Shown here one piece after another: positions 44,092-54,277 of a DNA stretch of 64,000 bases. Position 1 is the stretch's first letter. Each line of letters begins with the position of its first letter. Under the pieces are notes generated by a model. The model ran no database searches. It worked only from the letters and a program-made list of their open reading frames with translations, and was not told the DNA's origin. The DNA comes from Stachybotrys elegans (taxonomy: Eukaryota > Ascomycota > Sordariomycetes > Hypocreales > Stachybotryaceae), in the NCBI GenBank assembly GCA_020746835.1, contig JAGPNK010000018.1, positions 186,001 to 250,000 of the forward strand, written 5' to 3'. The position numbers and the translations under genes were made by a program.

Positions 44092-44728
44092 GCGAGAGAA
44101 GCCTGGATTATTATAGCATTTATATCATCCAATCATACAAACCACTGCACCAAATATCCGTGATACTGATGTGGATTATGCAAAGCTATAAGAGTACCGG
44201 CAAAGAGAACCACCAATGAAGACAACAACGGGCATAGCCTTTCCTTCTTCCCGATGGGTCCAAGTCACCCCACGATTGCTGTTGTTTTCCAGTGACAGTT
44301 CAACGGGGGCCTTGATGCCAATAGTTCCTGCATTCAGGCCTGACTACTCGGTACCCTTATAAGTATCCTGCATACGCGCTCGCGCTTCGCTTACGACGCG
44401 ATGATATAGCCCTCTGTTACTATTTTGAACCTAGACACTGCCTCTTTAATTAACTAGCTTAATCTAATAACAGGGATGTAGATCCCGACAGACCTTAATA
44501 CAGCTAGTTAAAGAGGCGCATGAATCTACAGCCCTACAATGATCCGGTCCTTTACAAAACTGCAACCCTCCTGTCATCAATACTAACGCAATCAACCCTA
44601 TACACAAGGCCACCAGATTGTGTGATTTGAGCAGGTCCACAAGCCAGGAGATGCTCTGTTATTCACACAGAATCCCTCGGCAAGTGCGAATCCGGGTTCT
44701 CTCTACGAGGTGTTTTCAGCGGTACAAA
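44092..44728. other. Intergenic stretch with a nested inverted repeat
   Basis: An imperfect inverted repeat pairs CCTCTTTAATTAACTAGCT (44441-44459) with AGCTAGTTAAAGAGG (44503-44517). The loop holds a smaller GGGAT/ATCCC palindrome at 44473-44486. No gene seen. The frame of the downstream HET gene is open back to 44618, with a possible earlier ATG at 44651. Confidence 0.5.
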
Positions 44729-47530
44729 ATGAACTTTGCCAAAGAGCCCCGCGAATCCTACATTGTATTCAACTTTTCCGGTGATGAACCGATGGCGATG
44801 GTCTCACAAGCCCTAAGGCGGCTATGGTTACTCCAGCCACCTGTTGAGTATGAGGGACTGTCAAGTGACCAGCTCAAGGCAGCAATAGGCCTTGCCACGA
44901 AATCACTTGCAGAGCTGGCTGACCCACCCGGAGCCAGCGAGACTTGCGATGATAAGAGCTGGTTGGAAAGTGTCAGTGCGAAGACTTTGAGTTCCCCTTT
45001 GGGTCCCATCTACAAGAGGCACGGTGGTCGGAGCAACAATGCTCTCTATGCTCCCTGGCGTTTAGCTCTTTATGACATGTACAAGCATGTATTCTATGAC
45101 GCCTGGCAAAGATTCAGGCACTTGTACGAACCCACCCGATTCAAAATAGATATCCGCTTGCTCGTCATCGGATCTGATGGCTTCCAGTCCACGCACGGCC
45201 GCGACGTCTTCCTGTACCCAATGTGGATCACACCTGGCGGCGTTCTTAAAGCCAAATTGGGCGAGACAGAAAAGTCTTGGACTTCGGACGGGGAAAACCG
45301 ATATTCCCTGGTATGGGTCAAGCGCCAAACACAATTCGAGTTCAAATTGAGTGGCGAGAATGGGAGCATTTCGTCCAAGTCGCCAGTGGCCATTGTCATC
45401 ACCGGTCATCTAGGAGGGCCAATAGCTGATGAGCCCTCTCGAGCTACAATTCTAGCCAAGAAGAGAGTTGTGAATTATGCGCCTGAAATGAACAAGGAGG
45501 GAAGTCCCGTGGTTGACTTGGAAATGAACCACTTGGCGAGGTCAATCTTCCTGCAGGCAGGAGATGCCGTGGAGCGATGCAAGTTTAATACTGTGGCATC
45601 TGAGCTCCTATCGGTTCCAGGTACTGTGCTTCAGCCTCAACTAGCACAGTCTGGGAGCCTCTACGCACCGCTTGGAGACAACTGCACAAGGCTATTGATT
45701 CTTGAACCTGGTGGTCCACAAGAGGAACTGAGGACCAGATTGCAGCAAATCAAGGTAAGGGTCCCGACCACATACGAAGCATTATCATATACATGGGGCG
45801 ATCCAAACGACAAGGTAGACCTGTCATGCCAAGGTTCATCACGGAAGGTACCGCGGAATCTCTGCGACGCTCTCAAAAGATTGCGGTACCACGATCGCCC
45901 AAGGTATCTATGGGCCGACTCAATCTGCATAAATCAGCAGGACCTGGCTGAACGAAGTCAGCAAGTCTCCATGATGGACCGCATTTTCCAAAATGCCACA
46001 CGCGTAATCGCATGGTTGGGCCAGGACCAGGACGGACATGCCGCTCTGGCGTTCGAAGCTGTATGCTCCATTGTGTCTTGGTGGAAGCCCGAAGGGGATC
46101 GCTTGAAGGTTGCAAGCTACAAGGCAACTCTGTCCCCGGTGGACCCCGAGATCCTGTCCCATTTCCGAGAAGCTGTTACTCCAGAGCATTGGCAGAGTCT
46201 GCGAGCACTCTTCTCCCACACCTACTTCAAACGAATGTGGATTATCCAGGAGCTGGCCCTTGGGCGTCAAATCGAGGTTTACTGGGGTGAGCATCACATC
46301 TCCTGGGGCTTGGTCGGGGTATGCGCTGCATGGGTTCTGACGGAAGGGTGGCGTTTCCACTACGGCCGGCCTCTTGTCGAGGCTTACAACGCCCTCCTCA
46401 TTTACGTCTTGCCTTTGGCCCAATGGAGCGCAATTTCCATGTTCCCGAAGCTGGACTTGTCAACCATTCTAGGTACTACCATGGACAGGTTTGATGCGAC
46501 CGATGCCAGGAACCATATATACGCACTCCTCGGTATACCCTTTAGCGGCAACAAACCGGTGCTGGGTTCCTTTATAAGGCCTGATTACACCCAAAGCGTA
46601 CGGTCTGTCTATGTCGAGGCTGCTCGATGCATGATTCAACAAGACGGCCACCTCCGTATCCTCAGTGCTGTCCAGCATGGGGCGGAGCCTGACGGCGACT
46701 ACCCCTCCTGGGTGCCACGGTGGGATCAGCCTCTTATTACAGAGCCATTCGCCATGCGCCAAGAGCAAGGTTATTATGCCAATGGAGGGGAGCTGTTAAT
46801 GCTTAATAGTTCAATGTTTGGGGCCGACGGCGAGTCGTTAGTTGTGGCAGGCCTTGAATGTGGATCCGTAGCATCGATCAGCGATGTGATCGACAAGATT
46901 AACCTCGCATGGGATGCAATGAAGACGGCTGACCAGAAAAGAGCGCTGGGCAAGATGATACTCATGCTGTTCGACTCCGAGAAAAGGCTTCGAACATCAT
47001 GGAGCGGGGGCGTTGAAGAGTATGTCATGTTTGCTTATGAAGATCCGCAACAGCAGGAAGAAGCTATAAGGGAAAACAAGCTCACAAAGGTCTCAGTCAA
47101 CGGTCACGCTGGAGACTACTCTTCACGCTCCTTCATATCGTCGGTAGACGGAGAACGGGCGGCAGACAGCCATCTGGCGGAGCTGTTGTTATATTGGCGC
47201 GAGCGTGTATCTTGGGACCAACGAGAGCTGCCAACTAAAGATCTAGCTGGGTTCTGGGACAACGCAATCAACTCTGATGATCCACACGAAGTGGAACGTG
47301 CGTTGGCGTCGGTAAACATTCTCTTGGGACGCCGTGTTTTTTCCTTTGGGGACGGAGAGTATGGCCTCGACCCGATGGGTACCAGAGAAGGGGATATTGT
47401 GGCAGTATTATTTGGAGGGTTGGTTCCGTATATTCTACGCCCATTTGGAGAAAGCCATTGGAAGGTGGTTGGAGAATGCTACATTCCAACGCTGATGCAA
47501 GGCGAAGCCGTGGAGAAAGCAGGGCTGTAG
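44729..47530 (+). CDS. HET-domain protein with long N-terminal region
   Basis: An intronless frame of 933 residues. I chose the ATG at 44729 (context ACAAAATGA); an upstream ATG at 44651 would add 26 residues. The first 340 residues match no domain I recognise. The HET domain follows: TYEALSYTWGD at about 347, LWADSICINQQDLAERSQQV at about 393-412, VIAWLG at about 427, and YFKRMWIIQELALGRQ further on. The C-terminus has the module shared by many HET proteins (FSFGDGEYGLDPMGTREGD..VVGECYIPTLMQGEA). HET proteins trigger cell death on non-self contact or hyphal fusion. Whether this one is an active incompatibility gene cannot be told from sequence. Confidence 0.9.
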   Translation: MNFAKEPRESYIVFNFSGDEPMAMVSQALRRLWLLQPPVEYEGLSSDQLKAAIGLATKSLAELADPPGASETCDDKSWLESVSAKTLSSPLGPIYKRHGGRSNNALYAPWRLALYDMYKHVFYDAWQRFRHLYEPTRFKIDIRLLVIGSDGFQSTHGRDVFLYPMWITPGGVLKAKLGETEKSWTSDGENRYSLVWVKRQTQFEFKLSGENGSISSKSPVAIVITGHLGGPIADEPSRATILAKKRVVNYAPEMNKEGSPVVDLEMNHLARSIFLQAGDAVERCKFNTVASELLSVPGTVLQPQLAQSGSLYAPLGDNCTRLLILEPGGPQEELRTRLQQIKVRVPTTYEALSYTWGDPNDKVDLSCQGSSRKVPRNLCDALKRLRYHDRPRYLWADSICINQQDLAERSQQVSMMDRIFQNATRVIAWLGQDQDGHAALAFEAVCSIVSWWKPEGDRLKVASYKATLSPVDPEILSHFREAVTPEHWQSLRALFSHTYFKRMWIIQELALGRQIEVYWGEHHISWGLVGVCAAWVLTEGWRFHYGRPLVEAYNALLIYVLPLAQWSAISMFPKLDLSTILGTTMDRFDATDARNHIYALLGIPFSGNKPVLGSFIRPDYTQSVRSVYVEAARCMIQQDGHLRILSAVQHGAEPDGDYPSWVPRWDQPLITEPFAMRQEQGYYANGGELLMLNSSMFGADGESLVVAGLECGSVASISDVIDKINLAWDAMKTADQKRALGKMILMLFDSEKRLRTSWSGGVEEYVMFAYEDPQQQEEAIRENKLTKVSVNGHAGDYSSRSFISSVDGERAADSHLAELLLYWRERVSWDQRELPTKDLAGFWDNAINSDDPHEVERALASVNILLGRRVFSFGDGEYGLDPMGTREGDIVAVLFGGLVPYILRPFGESHWKVVGECYIPTLMQGEAVEKAGL

Positions 47531-47689
47531 CTTCCAGGCACATTCGAAAGATATGATGATGGCAGTCTTAGACTGGACAGCGTTGCTATCGATGAGGAGG
47601 ACCTGCGCTTTCAAAGAGAGGTAGGCAAGCATGGAATTCGCGAGTTTGAGATTCGCTAAGGGAATAAAACAACCCCCCCCCCCCCCCCC

Positions 47690-47880
47690 GACTTCATACG
47701 CTTTTACTGCCGCTGCTGCAGCCCCCTCATTGTTCTCTGGCTCCGGCCAACGGGTGATGTCATCTGACGATCCTTTTATTGTTTCGCTCTGTTTTCTTTT
47801 GTTCTGCGGGTAGCAAGGCCACTATTGTTCGCATATACTATTGTTCCTTTTTCCACACTGGACGCACCTACTACATCATA
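47690..47880 (+). repeat. Dispersed repeat R3, copy 2
   Basis: Close match to 29230-29452, starting GACTTCATACGCTT (copy 1: GACTACATACGCTT) and ending CACCTACTACATCATA. The run of C immediately upstream parallels the CCCCCT before copy 1. Confidence 0.82.
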
Positions 47881-47899
47881 TCCTGACGGTATATACTGT

Positions 47900-48040
47900 G
47901 CTGCCGCTGCTGCCTCTGGCCAATGGTGACTGGCAAGTCCTTGATTTTTTGACTCTATTCGTCGGTCCTGTGGACAACAGGAGCCATCGTTGTTTACATG
48001 TGCTATTGAGATTGGTCTTTTTTCCACACTGCATGTACCT
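47900..48040 (+). repeat. Dispersed repeat R3, diverged copy 3
   Basis: A more degraded tandem copy lies directly after copy 2. Shared landmarks in the same order are CTGCCGCTGCTGC, CTGGCCAA, a GTCCTGTGGACAACA block in place of GTCCTGCGGGTAGCA, a TGTGCTATTGAG block, and TTTTTTCCACACTGCATG. Confidence 0.6.
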
Positions 48041-48309
48041 GATACGCTGTGAACTAAAAGAGCTGGAGAGCACTTGGCATAGTCTTAGCTTGTTCGCAAA
48101 CCAGCGCAAATGTGCTCACATTGAACAGGGGTCGACCAACAGTAAGCAATCATCCCACCGCCCATCATGTCGACAAGCAATGATTCAGCGGCGTGTATAG
48201 CTGATGGGGGTGCATTATAGTGTATTCTGATAACGCTACATTGCTGTACTGTGCTTCATACTGCAGCCAAACGAAAACAATGATAGGCCCTACAGAGGCT
48301 GAAATCGCT

Positions 48310-50523
48310 TCACCACATAAAACTCTCCTCGCACAACTCAACCACAGCCCCGTGCCGTCCCAGGGATGAAACTATGAGTCTGACCTCATCAGCCATCTTT
48401 GGTGGCCCGCACACGACGACAGTGACACCGCCTTTGCTGGCAGCTACATCGGCTTCCAGAAGGGCTCTTAGGTTCATCTTCTCCCCAACAGAGATGTGTA
48501 CGTCGGTATCTCCCCAACGCAAGCGAGTTTCGCCTTCGCTACGAATAGGACTTGTCTTATCTGTCAAACCACTAGGGCCACCAACCATCTCTTGTACTGC
48601 ATTTGCCAGGCCCTGTGTACCACTACGCAAGCCCCAGTAGAGCTTCTTGCTTCCCCAAGCTTCACCAGTTGAGAAGTTTGATGCGATATGAGGAAGGATA
48701 GCCGTGATACCGACACCACCCGCAATAAAGATGGCACTCGGATGCCTGGCCGTCTTGAGAACCGAGTGTCCACTGTAAGCCTCAAGCAAAAGCGGTACAC
48801 CTTGCTGCTTGCCTGCATACTTGGCCAAGTGAGATGTAGTGCCTGCCTCTACCCGAATCAAGAACCTTGCACCATCTGGTCCCTTAATTTGTTCTGACGC
48901 GGACGAGGAGGATGAAATAATAGTTGTGGAAGCTTCAGGCGTCTTGCTTGCATATTTGGGCTCACCGGGTTGGGCCCCTCCATATGTAACTCCTGCGACA
49001 GAAAATGGATGGCTCTCCCAGATGCGCCAGGTGAGTGTTGGGAAGTAGGCGTAGGCATGGCCGTGGTACAATGCACCAGGAACATCGAGCTGGATGTAAT
49101 CATCGTTGATCCTGGTGACGTATCCTGTCTTGATGCCGCTTCCAAGTATTCTGGCGCCACGCATCGCCCAGTCAAAGGCCCAGATGCTGATGGCAATGAT
49201 GATGTACACTTCATATCCCCATTGGCGCTGGTACCGGTAGATGATATGATACCACGAGCCGACAACGGCAATGACAGCCAGGACAATGTGCATCGCGTGG
49301 AAGACTTCGTACATCTTTTGTCGAATAGGCAGAGCCGAGAGGGGAATCAGTAGCACTAGGCAGAGGGTGGCAATGATGCCCCAGTACCAATATGGGATAG
49401 AGGCGACCTCGTCGTGGTCATTGTAGTAGGCAACGTGAAGGTGAAGCCACAATGCCGAGTGGACTACCGCTTGAAGCATGCAAATCAACGCGACCCATCG
49501 GTGGACGAGTAGGAACGTCGAGTGCGACCAGTTGGTAACCCACAAGAGAATGTTATTCCTGCCAGCATAAAGCATGACCAAGGCCAGGTTCGCAAAGCTC
49601 AGGACTCCAGTTCGGTTAGCGACGTAGTTGATGATCTCCTCCGTCGTGCCGCTAGTGTACCACGAGTGTGGCTGCAACGAATTGTACCCGACAGAGCTGA
49701 GAATGACGTTGAGTGCAATTATGTAGAATATGAACAATGCCTGGCCCCTCGTCGGAACTATGCCGAGGCCCAAGATTGGTGCGGCATGAGACTTGCCGAA
49801 GGCAGGAGGATCAATCAAGTAGGCATAGAACTTGGCGGTAAGTAGAGCAGGAAATGGGAGCAGTCGAAGGAGGGACAGGAAGATTGGTATCCCGGCGCAG
49901 GTGATGATAATGACCAGACTGTGGCAAGTGGTTAGAGGAAGAACATGGAACAGAAAAACAGACAGGAAGTTGACTTGCCCGTAGGTATTGTGGTTGGCCT
50001 CCACCGCCTCAAAGGCGCTGTTGCCGTTCCAGGTTGCAATGTAGCTGTCGTCATCTACCAAGACGGTTTCGTTGAAGACGCCCTCCTCGGCAAGGGTTTG
50101 TGTTGGAGGGTTTTGTCGAACACGATGGAGTGATTCTTCGTACGTCCACATGGGCATTGGCTGAACCAGCTCCCTCCCGACCAAGTCCATCCGCCAGAAC
50201 TTCTCGAGCTCGGCAACAGGAACACTCTCTTCCATGCAACGCGTATGCAGGCACCACGCCGCAGAGAGCAGGAATGCCTCGCTCATCGCCAGGCAGTCGC
50301 TGGATACACTGCTGCTATGGTGGCCATGGTGAAGGGTGTGGCAAGGAATTGCTGACCTAGGAAGTCCGCCACGGCATGCATGAGCACACGCAGGCTGGTA
50401 CATGGTGATACCGTAGCCGATCAGACCATGACCAGGACGTCCAGTCGACTGACTCGACACAGGCGCCAGCAGCAGTGAGGCTACAGCAGCGAAGCTGAGC
50501 GAATGTATTGTTGGGAACCACAT
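48310..50523 (-). CDS. Ferric reductase (FRE/NOX-type transmembrane oxidoreductase)
   Basis: Two exons (49979-50523 and 48310-49918) give 717 residues if a 60-bp GC..AG intron (donor GCAAGT, acceptor CACAG) is removed; if retained, the frame stays open at 737. A signal peptide and a Cys/His-containing extracellular region precede the membrane domain. The bis-heme histidine pairs with 13-residue spacing are in LVHRWVALICMLQAVVHSALW and FHAMHIVLAVIAVVGSWYHI. The cytosolic part has the FAD motif HPFSVAG, the NADPH loop IAGGVGITAI and the terminal CGPPKMADEVR. The family carries electrons across the plasma membrane to reduce Fe3+ or Cu2+ before uptake. No iron permease or multicopper oxidase is adjacent. 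Confidence 0.9.
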   Translation of the reverse strand: MWFPTIHSLSFAAVASLLLAPVSSQSTGRPGHGLIGYGITMYQPACAHACRGGLPRSAIPCHTLHHGHHSSSVSSDCLAMSEAFLLSAAWCLHTRCMEESVPVAELEKFWRMDLVGRELVQPMPMWTYEESLHRVRQNPPTQTLAEEGVFNETVLVDDDSYIATWNGNSAFEAVEANHNTYGQVNFLSVFLFHVLPLTTCHSLVIIITCAGIPIFLSLLRLLPFPALLTAKFYAYLIDPPAFGKSHAAPILGLGIVPTRGQALFIFYIIALNVILSSVGYNSLQPHSWYTSGTTEEIINYVANRTGVLSFANLALVMLYAGRNNILLWVTNWSHSTFLLVHRWVALICMLQAVVHSALWLHLHVAYYNDHDEVASIPYWYWGIIATLCLVLLIPLSALPIRQKMYEVFHAMHIVLAVIAVVGSWYHIIYRYQRQWGYEVYIIIAISIWAFDWAMRGARILGSGIKTGYVTRINDDYIQLDVPGALYHGHAYAYFPTLTWRIWESHPFSVAGVTYGGAQPGEPKYASKTPEASTTIISSSSSASEQIKGPDGARFLIRVEAGTTSHLAKYAGKQQGVPLLLEAYSGHSVLKTARHPSAIFIAGGVGITAILPHIASNFSTGEAWGSKKLYWGLRSGTQGLANAVQEMVGGPSGLTDKTSPIRSEGETRLRWGDTDVHISVGEKMNLRALLEADVAASKGGVTVVVCGPPKMADEVRLIVSSLGRHGAVVELCEESFMW

Positions 50524-51124
50524 GGCAATGGTGGTTGGCTGAGCCGGAAATCAGAGCTTCCAAGCAACACCGATGACAGAGATGGCTGGAAGATGTCGCT
50601 GAGGAAGACAAGCATGAACTCTGCGAGTGGGATCTGATTTCATCTTAAAGATTGCACGCGACTCCCAAGGCCGAAACAACGCTAGCCTCTTGCATATGCA
50701 GTGTGCCATGTGGCAAGGATGGTGAGAACCCTTTTCGCAAATATGAGCAAGTTTCTTACATCGGATACTGGGAGGCTGAATGCCCAGCCGAGCCTAGACC
50801 AATGCGCGCGCGCATCCCTTCCTTGGCCCTTGTGGGGTCTTTCGACAGAATCCCCGTGACGACGCATACTCCAACGAGAGACTAATCGAAGAGCTGCACT
50901 GGCATTGCTATGAAGCCATCTCCAGCAGATTCACTGACAGTGGGCCAGGCGCGGTTGATCGAGTTGTGCGCGAGAAGTTTGGGACAAGAAACTAACAAAG
51001 AATGTGACACCACCTGCACAAATCGTGTAAATGTACGCCGTATTGTGCTATAGACTCAACAGCATCGCGGTGAAGGTTCTCGAGGCTCCCGGCGATCAAC
51101 CGATAGATATAGACCATCCCTTCA
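50524..51124. other. Intergenic stretch, no gene seen
   Basis: Promoter side of the ferric reductase. Complementary frames at 50652-50885 and 50682-50867 mirror each other and have no features. Confidence 0.45.
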
Positions 51125-52693
51125 TTGTCTAACTTTGTTCTGATTCTATGGGCAACCGTCACTGTTTATATAGGCTACCGTTCTTTCCTTCCTCTCTGCA
51201 CACTGGACTACCATGAAGATCTACTCAGTCAATACTACGATCCCGCCAATAACACTACACGCTACACCAATGTCTTTACCGACTTCCGCGTAGCACTTGG
51301 TCATGAGGCATGCATCTCCTCTCTGCGCAAGATCGGGTCTTACGCACTGGGATGAGACGGCCGTGTTGGCTATGTTGAAGGCGATCCCCATGGGTGCACT
51401 TGTCATACACGGAGAATATCGCGAGGCGCTCGTGAAACTCCCCCCGGCCAAGCAGTTAAAGTATATGGGATAACCTCGACAAGCTACGCGCGGCGGAGGC
51501 GAGTTTTCTCGAGAGCGGCAAGTCGGCGGCGGATTCACTGATCAGATAGTCGACGCCGGAATGAGAGGCAAGTACTCCAGCATTGGCAACGCCGACCAGG
51601 GCGTAGTGGTCGACGGCTGGAGGAGCGACTGGAGCTTCCAGCGCGAGGCGCAGGCTGCCGTCAAGGACATCTTCATCCAGCCGATCACAGCCCAATTCTC
51701 GAGCGAGCTGGCCAAGAACCCGGCCTTCACCCACCTGCTCCTATCTGACCTGTTCTCGCTCACGGACGGCTTCTCGCGCACAGAGATCTTGGACAAGCTT
51801 GGTGCTGTCGGGGACGGGCTCGTCGATGCTAATGTTCGGTATGCCACTGTCGAGGCAGCGGTACATGAATCTCGCTTCCGCAGGTCCTCGGTCAGACGTA
51901 CAGAAGGCCATTAAGGCTAAGCAGGACGAGCTGGAAGCAAAGAAGGATCAGCTGGGAAAATTTACTCCCATCCAGCGTATCATCGGCTCAACGGCACATA
52001 TCGTCGGTACCTGCCGCCCGTCCGCAGGTCATCCAGGCACAGCAATTCATTGCTGCGTTCTTTGGTCTTTGTATGGGGACCGGCAGTGACCTTTTCGCAG
52101 GCTGCAAAGGCAGCTTGAAAGTGGTTCCGGTCGGCTGTAGGGTGCTAGAGACACCAGCCGTCCGAGTCCGGGAGAGAGGAAATGAAAAATGGAAGACCAA
52201 AGTTGTGCACAGATGTACGTACCGAGAGTATCACGTCTAGTAGCAAGGACAGACCTTCTCGAAGAAAGCGCTGCCTCTCGCTACCTTGACGATTTCTGTG
52301 TAGTTCTTGCCTTGCCGTTGGTGAGGGGGTCAGCCGATAGCGCGGCAGTACTTTCCGGCAATGGAAGATGTGTTTCGGTGATTTGCGTCGTCCACATGAA
52401 CAAAGGATCTACGCATCTGCGTGGCGAATGGGTCTCTGTTGCTGAGCCTTGCGCACCGCTACGGGAACGCCGGCGCGAACCGGATCCTGGATGCCTACAA
52501 CTCCGAGGAAATCGAGATCCTTCAACACGTCTCCCAGCTCAGCATGGCCGTAGGCAGATGCGTACTGAATGGGAGGCTACTGAGCGAAATCTCTATAGAC
52601 GAGACCAATAGTGCGCAGGGACTTACTCGCATAGCTTTCAATGGCCATGCGGAAGCTTTCGTCCTTGTCACGGGTCAAATCGCTGGCTACTAA
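51125..52693 (+). pseudogene. Decayed gene of unknown family
   Basis: Protein-like, codon-biased stretches occur on the plus strand in all three frames in succession, with stops between them. They include LAMLKAIPMGALVIHGEYRE, LDKLRAAEASFLESGKSAAD, IQPITAQFSSELAKNPAF, KAIKAKQDELEAKKDQLGKF and LLLSLAHRYGNAGANRILDA. GC content and third-base use look coding throughout. I could not join the pieces with normal splice signals, so several frameshifts and stops are more likely than introns. I do not recognise the family. Confidence 0.5.
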
Positions 52694-53204
52694 CTAGCGG
52701 TGTGCACGTCGGCTTTCCATGCATGTTCAGCTCAGCCACTTCAGCAGCAGGGCCATTGACTATGCCCTATCTGCATCTGATGACTCTGTATTTTGACAAA
52801 AGAGGAAAGCTCAGCCAGCCATCAAGTGTGAGTTGACAAGGATTAGGGCTTCGAGACTGAGACACAAAACTCAATCTATCATTTCCAGGAGGAAATCAGG
52901 CCATTTCAATACGATATTCGCTTTCCGCATGGTCCAGAGCGGTCGATTGTCCCAGATACTGACATGAATCTTTACAGTGAAGACCTGAATCACCCGAAAA
53001 GGGAAGTGAAAATGCCAAAAGCTCACCGATACCGCAGCGATCCAGACTCAGCCCTGTTCCGCGGGATGCGGAAAGGGGACGAGTGAACCTGAACGAAATA
53101 CATAAATAGGCTTCGTTGATCATCCATTTGGAACTCTCAGTACACTACCTCCAGAACCAACAGAACTTCATTCAAACCTCCTCCATCCCACATTAACAAT
53201 CAAC
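52694..53204. other. Intergenic stretch, no gene seen
   Basis: Separates the decayed gene from the lectin-like gene. The CATTAACAATCAACATGTC stretch is the latter's leader and start. Confidence 0.45.
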
Positions 53205-53781
53205 ATGTCAATTCCTACCGACTTCTCTGCCGTCGAGAGTAACGACTACAGCTACCTATTTTACGCTCGCAGCAATGGTACAATCGCGCTCCTAAAGTCT
53301 AGTACGACCCAGGAGGACAATGACACCAACTACAAGGCCTCGAGCATCGTTGCGAGTGGCAATGTGGTCTCGACCTCCGCACCACGAATCAGTGCTGTTT
53401 CCTACAAGGATAAAGAGGGTCGAAACCAGGTAAATCAATACAGTCTTCAATGGAGGGCGACGAAAGATTGTTAAGAAAAGTTACTAATTCTGCGATATTC
53501 AGATCCGAGTTTACTACGTCGGCCCTAAGCAGGCTGGTAAGGGATTCCGTCTGATGGAACTTTGCCAGACAAATGATGGTGACTGGTTTGATGGGTCTCT
53601 GAACAAGAACAACATTACCTGTGATGAGAAGACGCTCCTCAGCGCTAATGTCGAGTGGGGCAAGGGCGATCTGAAGATCTTCTTCCAGGATCCCGATGGC
53701 ACCCCTGGTGTGGCTTGGGTTGTCCTGGGTCAGACCGCTTGGGCCTCTCATCTCCTTGAGCCGGTCCCTTTCAAGTGGTGA
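53205..53781 (+). CDS. Half-size fucose-lectin-like beta-propeller protein
   Basis: Two exons (53205-53429 and 53503-53781) with a 73-bp GTAAAT..TTCAG intron give 167 residues. There is no signal peptide. The pattern fits blades of the fungal fucose-specific lectin fold: a strand with SYLFYARSNGTIALL, then IRVYYVGPKQ...RLMELCQTNDGDWFDGSL, then LKIFFQDPDG and AWVVLGQTAW. The Glu-Leu-Cys...Trp spacing resembles the fucose-binding blades of Aleuria-type lectins. Those lectins have about 310 residues and six blades; this protein has room for about three, so it might assemble as a dimer or be degenerate. Family assignment is by pattern only. Confidence 0.7.
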
Positions 53782-54277
53782 AGGGGAGGCTTAGCCTCAC
53801 TGAACACAATTTGTGAGGGCGGATCTGAGCAGACATGGCATTATGTATATGCAAAGAGACACAGTGGGAATACGGCCAGTTGTAGCATTCGTCATGGGCT
53901 TGTTCTCACCTCATGGAGGCTTCTAGAACTTCATGACCAAGTATACAGGTGCTACTGCTAAATATATTGGTGATATTGTCCTATCGTCACTGGTGCATAT
54001 CAAGTCAACACAGTCAATAATCCAGTAAAGACGGCCCAGAGAAGCTATTGGCTGCCCAGTGGACGAGTGCTATCCGAGCACCAGCAGTCTTCTTTCTGCA
54101 GGTTACAGTGAAGATGCATGCCTACTCTTCATGCCCAGGTGATTACTAGAAGCTTGACTAGCCACCATATAGAAGAGTAGTATATATAACAAGTTCAATA
54201 TCATCAGCGCCATCATCAACGCCACCAGTAGGGAAAGCACTGTAGTAAGCCTAGTCTCACTAAGCACATCCTTCTTA
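53782..54277. other. Intergenic stretch, no gene seen
   Basis: 3' region of the lectin-like gene leading into the SDR remnant. No N-terminal SDR sequence is present here on either strand. Confidence 0.5.

Larger units (their letters stand above)
47531..48309. other. Intergenic stretch dominated by repeat R3
   Basis: A 17-base C run (47673-47689) directly precedes repeat R3 copy 2, and a diverged third copy follows. Apart from these, no gene is seen between the convergent HET and ferric reductase genes. Confidence 0.55.

Noticed and set aside
47673..47689. 17-base C run as a functional element
   Set aside because: More likely slippage at the end of repeat R3 or a sequencing-length uncertainty.
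49919..49978. Extra membrane-like segment in the ferric reductase
   Set aside because: The VNFLSVFLFHVL stretch is better explained as an unspliced 60-bp intron; its removal gives normal family sequence.
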